Shown here: positions 7,865 through 12,011 of the stretch, in pieces
Position numbering within the stretch: the stretch's first letter is position 1
How the letters are laid out: each line of letters opens with the position of its first letter
Notes under the pieces: model-generated
What the model saw: only the letters and a program-made list of their open reading frames with translations
What the model was told of the DNA's origin: nothing
Databases searched by the model: none
NCBI GenBank assembly: GCA_030043285.1
Contig: JASHXZ010000144.1
Location: 1 to 12,011, forward strand
Reading direction: 5' to 3'
DNA: 12,011 nt
Source of the DNA: Xanthobacteraceae bacterium
Lineage (GTDB): Bacteria > Pseudomonadota > Alphaproteobacteria > Rhizobiales > Xanthobacteraceae
Made by a program: the position numbers and the translations under genes

Positions 7865-9109
7865 TCAGGCTGCAGATTTCGTCGCCGCCTTGGCGCCCAG
7901 CGGTGCGAGTGGGCTTTCGCCGGTGATGCGCTTGACGCGTTCGAGCAGAAGCTCGATCGAGCCGATCTCGATGCGATTGCGACCATTGTCCTTGGCGCGG
8001 TAGAGCGCGTGGTCGGCCTGCGCCAACAGCGCGGCGAGATCGACCCCGGCGTCATGGCTGACGACAATTCCGATGCTGACGGTAGCCACCACCGGCCGGC
8101 CGTCGACCTCGCTGCTCGCCGTTGCAAAGCCCGCGCGGATCTCTTCGGCGATCGCGACGGCGCGCTCGCGCGTCACGTCGCACAACAGTGCGGCAAATTC
8201 CTCGCCGCCGAGCCGCCCGAACAGATCCGTGCGACGCATCGCACGACTGGAAATCTCGGCGAACACCTGCAACACCCTGTCGCCGGTGGCGTGCCCGAAG
8301 CGGTCGTTGACCGATTTGAAATTGTCGAGGTCGAGCAGCATCACCGCAAGCGGCCGCGGCTTGAGCGCCTGACGTTTGAGCTGCGCTTCGGCGTCCTCCA
8401 GGAAGGCGCGGCGGTTGGGGATACCGGTCAGCGGATCGATCAGCGCCGCGGTCTTGTGCCGCTGCTCGGTGCGCTCCTTGGCCATGGCGAGGAGGATGAA
8501 AGCGATGGCGATGGTGAACAGCAGCGCCTCGAAGCTGAGCACTGTGAGCCAAACGCTCTCAAACACGTCGTTTCTGGTCGGCGACCACGGCAGCATGGCA
8601 CCGAACGGCGTGCGCAACAGGTAGAGCGCGCCGTGGGCAAACAGCATGAAAATCGCGGGCCAGCGCGACACCAAGGGTTCGCTGCGGCCACGCCAGAACT
8701 CGTAGGCGGTGGCCCAGGTATAGGCCGTGATGATGCCGGAACTGATGAGCACGCGGACATTGAATGACTCTGCGACCAACGGCATACGGCAGGCGACGAG
8801 CCATAGCGCCGCGCCGCCGAACAGCAGAATGGGCTGCGGCCGCAGATGGTCGAACATCCGCGCGCCGGTCCAGGTAAACGCAAACGCGGTGAACAGCACC
8901 GCGTTGCTGATGTCGATCGAGACAACATCGGGCACCGAGCCGTAGAGGCCGAACAGCACCACCGAAATGGCCCGCAACAGATGGGCAAAGCCCCACCAGG
9001 CCACCGCCGTGATCGTCGTGTTTTGCACCCACACGAACAGCAGCAGCAGGCCCAAAATGACTTCCACGTAGATCGTTATGAGGAACAACGTGTTGACGTC
9101 GAGCTTCAT
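7865..9109 (-). CDS. Membrane-bound GGDEF diguanylate cyclase
   Basis: It is predicted to make cyclic di-GMP from two GTP at the inner membrane. From the chosen ATG it has 414 residues. About seven hydrophobic segments fill residues 8-209, followed by a short linker and a GGDEF domain (about 220-385). The catalytic set is complete: DPLTGIPNRR (225-234), D260 in LLDLDNFKSVND, and GGEEF at 301-305. The allosteric site RxxD (R292 to D295) sits exactly five residues before GGEEF, so product inhibition is expected. No EAL domain follows. The membrane part matches no sensor domain that I can name. The frame stays open to a TTG at 9187, adding 26 Ala/Pro/Arg-rich residues; I prefer the ATG at 9109, since MKLDVNTLFL leads straight into the first helix. 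The ribosome site is weak. The gene is divergent from cysK. Confidence 0.88.
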   Translation of the reverse strand: MKLDVNTLFLITIYVEVILGLLLLFVWVQNTTITAVAWWGFAHLLRAISVVLFGLYGSVPDVVSIDISNAVLFTAFAFTWTGARMFDHLRPQPILLFGGAALWLVACRMPLVAESFNVRVLISSGIITAYTWATAYEFWRGRSEPLVSRWPAIFMLFAHGALYLLRTPFGAMLPWSPTRNDVFESVWLTVLSFEALLFTIAIAFILLAMAKERTEQRHKTAALIDPLTGIPNRRAFLEDAEAQLKRQALKPRPLAVMLLDLDNFKSVNDRFGHATGDRVLQVFAEISSRAMRRTDLFGRLGGEEFAALLCDVTRERAVAIAEEIRAGFATASSEVDGRPVVATVSIGIVVSHDAGVDLAALLAQADHALYRAKDNGRNRIEIGSIELLLERVKRITGESPLAPLGAKAATKSAA

Positions 9110-9274
9110 CGTCGCAACCGGATGCGTCGACCTTGCCGGTGCTGGCAAAGGCCTGGCGCGCCCGCTTAGCGCGACGGCCGCAAACAATACGTGAATGGAG
9201 GACGCGGGGTGCCGGCATCGGGCGCGCTATGGTTTCGGCATGGTTGCGGCGGAGAAACCGATTCGATCGACCTG

Positions 9275-9287
9275 TCCCGGATCGGGA
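9275..9287. repeat. Short inverted repeat upstream of cysK
   Basis: TCCCG-GAT-CGGGA is a perfect 5-base inverted repeat with a 3-base centre, about 88 bases before the cysK start in the 265-base spacer shared with the cyclase gene. GATCG occurs on both sides of it. It could be an operator or a chance palindrome; apart from this I see nothing definite in the spacer. Confidence 0.2.
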
Positions 9288-9374
9288 TCGAACGCATCAA
9301 CAGCGGCCTTCGAGCGCGGCCCGGCCCTGCCTTGTTTCGGGAGATTGGGTCCATTAGGGTCGCGCCCGGTGGAT

Positions 9375-10418
9375 ATGACGCTCATGCAGGCACGTAACGG
9401 CATCGTTGAGGCCATCGGCAATACGCCGCTGATCCGGCTCGAACGCGTTTCGGCCGCGACCGGCTGCACCATTCTGGGCAAGGCCGAGTTCATGAATCCG
9501 GGCCAGTCGGTCAAGGACCGCACAGCCCGCCAGATCATCGTCGAAGCCGAGAAGCGCGGCGAGATCCGGCCTGGCGGCCTTGTCGTCGAAGGCACTGCCG
9601 GCAATACCGGGATCGGCTTGGCGCTGGTCGCCAATGCGCGCGGCTATCGCACGGTCATCGTCATTCCCAACACGCAAAGCCAGGAAAAGAAAGATATGCT
9701 GCGGCTCGCAGGCGCGCAGCTCATCGAAGTGCCGGCGGTGCCGTACAGCAATCCAAACAATTATCAGCACGTGGCGCGGCGATTGGTCGAACAATTACGC
9801 GAACGCGAGCCCAACGGCGTGCTCTACGCCGATCAATGGAACAATCTCGACAATCGCCTGGCGCATTATCTAACCACTGGGCCGGAAATCTGGCAGCAGA
9901 CGGACGGCAAGGTCGATGGCTTCATCTGCGCGATCGGGACCGGCGGCACGCTCGCCGGCGTGGCGAAGTATCTGCGCGAGAAGAAAAAGGACGTGGTGAT
10001 CGGTTGCGCCGATCCGGATGGCGCGGCGATGTATGAGCTCTTTGCGCACGGCGTCGCCAAGGCATCACCCGGCAATTCGATCACCGAAGGAATCGGGCTC
10101 GGCCGCGTGACGCCGATCATCGAGGGGCTAAAGGTCGAGCGGCCGTATCTCATTGCGGATGCGGAAGCGGTGCAGATCATCTTTGATCTGCTCGAGCACG
10201 AAGGCCTCTGTCTCGGCGGCTCGTCGGGCATCAACGTCGCCGGCGCAGTGCGCCTCGCCGAGGATTTGGGCCCCGGACACACGATCGTGACCGTGCTCGC
10301 CGATTTCGGCACGCGCTATCAGTCCAAGCTGTTCAATCCAACGTTCTTGCGCGAAAAGAAGCTGCCCGTGCCGGAATGGCTCGAGCGCAAGCCGGACTTC
10401 AAAGTTCCATACCAGTGA
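9375..10418 (+). CDS. cysK: Cysteine synthase (O-acetylserine sulfhydrylase), long alphaproteobacterial form
   Basis: This PLP enzyme of fold type II joins O-acetylserine and sulfide to form cysteine in the cytoplasm. From the chosen ATG it has 347 residues. The N-terminus IVEAIGNTPLIRLER is typical. The PLP lysine is K47 (in GQSVKDRTA), the phosphate loop is GTGGT (188-192), and the pyridine-nitrogen serine lies in GGSSG (281-285). The substrate loop reads TAGNTG (74-79), where classical CysK has TSGNTG. A C-terminal tail from about residue 309 (RYQSKLFNP, LPVPEWL) makes it longer than enteric CysK (323 residues) and marks a distinct subgroup. The open frame runs back to 9195, but those 60 residues show no family character. 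GTG at 9369 (with AGGG 9 bases before it) and ATG at 9384 are close alternative starts. sseA follows 89 bases later on the same strand. Cystathionine beta-synthase-like activity cannot be excluded. Confidence 0.88.
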   Translation: MTLMQARNGIVEAIGNTPLIRLERVSAATGCTILGKAEFMNPGQSVKDRTARQIIVEAEKRGEIRPGGLVVEGTAGNTGIGLALVANARGYRTVIVIPNTQSQEKKDMLRLAGAQLIEVPAVPYSNPNNYQHVARRLVEQLREREPNGVLYADQWNNLDNRLAHYLTTGPEIWQQTDGKVDGFICAIGTGGTLAGVAKYLREKKKDVVIGCADPDGAAMYELFAHGVAKASPGNSITEGIGLGRVTPIIEGLKVERPYLIADAEAVQIIFDLLEHEGLCLGGSSGINVAGAVRLAEDLGPGHTIVTVLADFGTRYQSKLFNPTFLREKKLPVPEWLERKPDFKVPYQ

Positions 10419-10430
10419 GGCGGTCCAGGC

Positions 10431-10457
10431 GCGGCCGAATTGCGCGAACTTGGCCGC
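10431..10457 (+). other. GC-rich hairpin between cysK and sseA
   Basis: GCGGCCGA and TTGGCCGC can form an 8-pair stem (one G-U pair) around an 11-base loop, 12 bases after the cysK stop. No T-run follows, so it does not look like a classical intrinsic terminator. It may protect the cysK message end or lower read-through into sseA. Confidence 0.35.
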
Positions 10458-10507
10458 CGCACCGACGTTGATCGAACGAGTTTTCCCCGTACCAACGGTC
10501 GAGATCC

Positions 10508-11380
10508 ATGCTGCGAACCGATCCGGAACCCACTCCCCTGCCGACCAACCGCTGGCTCAAATCGACCGATTGGCTGGCTCAGCATCTGCGCGACCGCGAC
10601 GTGATCGCTGTCGACGGCTCGTATTACCTGCCGACGCAGAAGCGCGATGCCCATGCCGAGTACCGCGGCGGCCATATCCCAGGCGCGGTGTTCTTCGACA
10701 TCGAAGCGGTGAGCGACCACTCGACCGAACTGCCGCACATGTTGCCCGGATCAAATCAATTCGGCGAAGCGCTGGGCGCGCTTGGCATCGGCGACGGCGA
10801 TACGGTCGTCGTCTATGACAGCCTTGGTCTCTATTCGGCGGCGCGGGTGTGGTGGACGTTTCGTGTGTTCGGCGTGCGAGACGTTTTCATCCTCGATGGC
10901 GGCCTGCCGAAATGGAAAGCCGAGGACCGGCCGCTGGAGACCGGCGAGGCCAAGCGAGCGCGCAAGGAATTTCATGCCGAAATGAACGTCGACGCGGTCG
11001 CCATGCTGGCCGATGTGCGGATGGCGATCGCCGATCAGGGCACGCAAATCGTCGACGCCCGCTCGGCCGAGCGCTTTGCCGGCAGGGCACCGGAGCCGCG
11101 GCCCGGACTCCGCTCCGGTCACATGCCTGGCTCGTTCAACGTGCCGTTCGACCGCGTCGTGGAAAACGGCCGGCACGTGGCGCGCGACCGCATCGAAGCC
11201 GCGTTCACCGCAGCCGGCGTCGATCTCGACAAACCGATCATCACGTCCTGCGGGTCGGGCGTCACCGCGGCGATCCTGAGCCTAGCGCTCGAATCGATCG
11301 GCCGGCCGCCGAAACGCCTATATGACGGCTCGTGGTCGGAATGGGGCTCGCGTCCCGACCTTTCAGTCGAGCGCGACTGA
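10508..11380 (+). CDS. sseA: 3-mercaptopyruvate sulfurtransferase (tandem rhodanese)
   Basis: The enzyme moves sulfur from 3-mercaptopyruvate to a thiol or cyanide acceptor, leaving pyruvate; it is expected in the cytoplasm. The 290-residue length fits the family. There are two rhodanese domains, about residues 18-140 and 168-286. The first keeps the fold (YRGGHIPGAVFFD) but has a serine-containing loop (YDSLGLYSA) at its former active site and is thus non-catalytic, as usual. The second carries the active-site loop CGSGVTA (248-254) with C248 as persulfide carrier. This loop is the mark that separates mercaptopyruvate sulfurtransferase from thiosulfate sulfurtransferase. The ATG has only GAG 4 bases before it, a weak ribosome site. 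It lies downstream of cysK, with a hairpin in the gap, and 16 bases before the dehydrogenase gene, so the three may be co-transcribed. Confidence 0.92.
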   Translation: MLRTDPEPTPLPTNRWLKSTDWLAQHLRDRDVIAVDGSYYLPTQKRDAHAEYRGGHIPGAVFFDIEAVSDHSTELPHMLPGSNQFGEALGALGIGDGDTVVVYDSLGLYSAARVWWTFRVFGVRDVFILDGGLPKWKAEDRPLETGEAKRARKEFHAEMNVDAVAMLADVRMAIADQGTQIVDARSAERFAGRAPEPRPGLRSGHMPGSFNVPFDRVVENGRHVARDRIEAAFTAAGVDLDKPIITSCGSGVTAAILSLALESIGRPPKRLYDGSWSEWGSRPDLSVERD

Positions 11381-11396
11381 CACCGCGGCAAGCGAC

Positions 11397-12011
11397 ATGG
11401 CGAAGTTAAAGCGCGTCGCCCTCGTCACTGGAGGCGCGAACGGCATCGGCCGCGCCATTTGTCGACACCTGATCGGCTTGGGCTGGCGCGTCGGCGTCGT
11501 CGATCTGCCAGGCAGCGGCCTCAACCGCAGTTTTCCGCCGCGGGCGAGCAATGTCGTGCTGATCGAAGGTGACGTGCGTGAGGAGGAAACCGCAGCGCGC
11601 GCCATCGCGGCGCTGACCGAGCATTTTGGCCGGCTCGACGGCCTCGTCTGCAATGCCGGTATCATGATCCGAAAACCGCTGCACAGCCTGACGCTGGCGG
11701 AGTGGCATCGTGTCATCGACACCAACTTGACAGCAACGTTTCTATTGGCGCGGGCCGCCGAGACTGCGCTCCGAAAGGCGCGCGGCGCCATTGTCACGAT
11801 CGCTTCGACGCGCGCCAAAATGTCGGAGCCGAACACCGAATCCTACTCGGCGTCCAAGGGTGGCCTGGTCGCGCTTACCCACGCACTCGCTCTCAGTTTC
11901 GGACCAGACGTGCGCGTCAATTGCGTCAGCCCGGGCTGGATCGAGACCAAGGATTACGCCGCATTGCGCCGCAAGGATCACGCCCAGCATCCGGGCGGTC
12001 GCGTCGGCAAG
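11397..12011 (+). CDS. Short-chain dehydrogenase/reductase, cut by the right window edge
   Basis: From the ATG at 11397 the frame is open to the last base: 205 residues without a stop, so the C-terminus is missing (family members usually have about 240-260). It is a classical SDR: nucleotide loop TGGANGIG (11-18), an acidic D36 after the second strand that favours NAD(H) over NADP(H), NAG (86-88), N110, and the catalytic residues S137, Y150 and K154 (in YSASK). VNCVSPGW (174-181) follows. It should oxidise an alcohol or reduce a carbonyl; the substrate loop lies partly beyond the edge, so the substrate cannot be named. The ribosome site is weak (GGCAAG). It starts 16 bases after the sseA stop, which suggests one operon. 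Confidence 0.9.
   Translation, partial: MAKLKRVALVTGGANGIGRAICRHLIGLGWRVGVVDLPGSGLNRSFPPRASNVVLIEGDVREEETAARAIAALTEHFGRLDGLVCNAGIMIRKPLHSLTLAEWHRVIDTNLTATFLLARAAETALRKARGAIVTIASTRAKMSEPNTESYSASKGGLVALTHALALSFGPDVRVNCVSPGWIETKDYAALRRKDHAQHPGGRVGK

Noticed and set aside
9110..9187. Twenty-six-residue N-terminal extension of the diguanylate cyclase from a TTG codon
   Set aside because: Ala/Pro/Arg-rich sequence without a clear ribosome site; the ATG at 9109 leads directly into the first membrane helix.
9195..9374. Sixty-residue N-terminal extension of cysteine synthase
   Set aside because: The extra residues resemble neither a targeting signal nor a domain, and the family alignment begins just after residue 61 of that long frame.
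1..12011. Mobile element, defence island or biosynthetic cluster
   Set aside because: No transposase, integrase, tRNA, direct-repeat border, defence gene or synthase was seen, and base composition is even except in the spacers.

Overview
The window is GC-rich, with strong codon-position bias and dense, tightly packed genes. It looks like chromosomal DNA of an alphaproteobacterium, most likely of the Rhizobiales (Bradyrhizobium / Rhodopseudomonas / Xanthobacteraceae type). That assignment is inferred from the remembered look of the protein families (the long form of cysteine synthase, the M24 peptidase, the MdtA-like pump) and not from a search. No rRNA, tRNA, CRISPR array, insertion sequence, integrase or phage gene was seen, and no stretch over 300 bases lacks a gene.

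Layout from left to right: a 66-residue two-helix membrane protein (+, possibly cut by the window edge); an M24 metallopeptidase of the Xaa-Pro/creatinase type (-); a 269-base divergent spacer with an AT-rich core; a two-gene RND efflux operon (+) with an MdtA-like adaptor and an MdtB/MdtC-like pump whose reading frames overlap by 4 bases; a stand-alone zinc methyltransferase of the MetE C-terminal family (-); a short divergent spacer; a small exported cupin with a Tat-like signal (+); a membrane-bound GGDEF diguanylate cyclase (-); a 265-base divergent spacer; then a run of + strand genes: cysteine synthase, 3-mercaptopyruvate sulfurtransferase (sseA) and a short-chain dehydrogenase that runs off the right edge.

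How the genes work together: the adaptor and pump form one inner-membrane efflux machine that needs an outer-membrane channel encoded elsewhere. CysK and SseA lie in a row and join the making of cysteine to the use of its sulfur through 3-mercaptopyruvate. The MetE-like protein, three genes away, may also handle thiols, which gives the right half a loose sulfur theme. The remaining genes look like ordinary single units.

I do not see a convincing undescribed multi-gene system. The points most worth a second look are the unassigned methyl or alkyl transferase, the Ala-for-Ser change in the cysteine synthase substrate loop, the cyclase with an unidentified membrane sensor, and the exported histidine-rich cupin.
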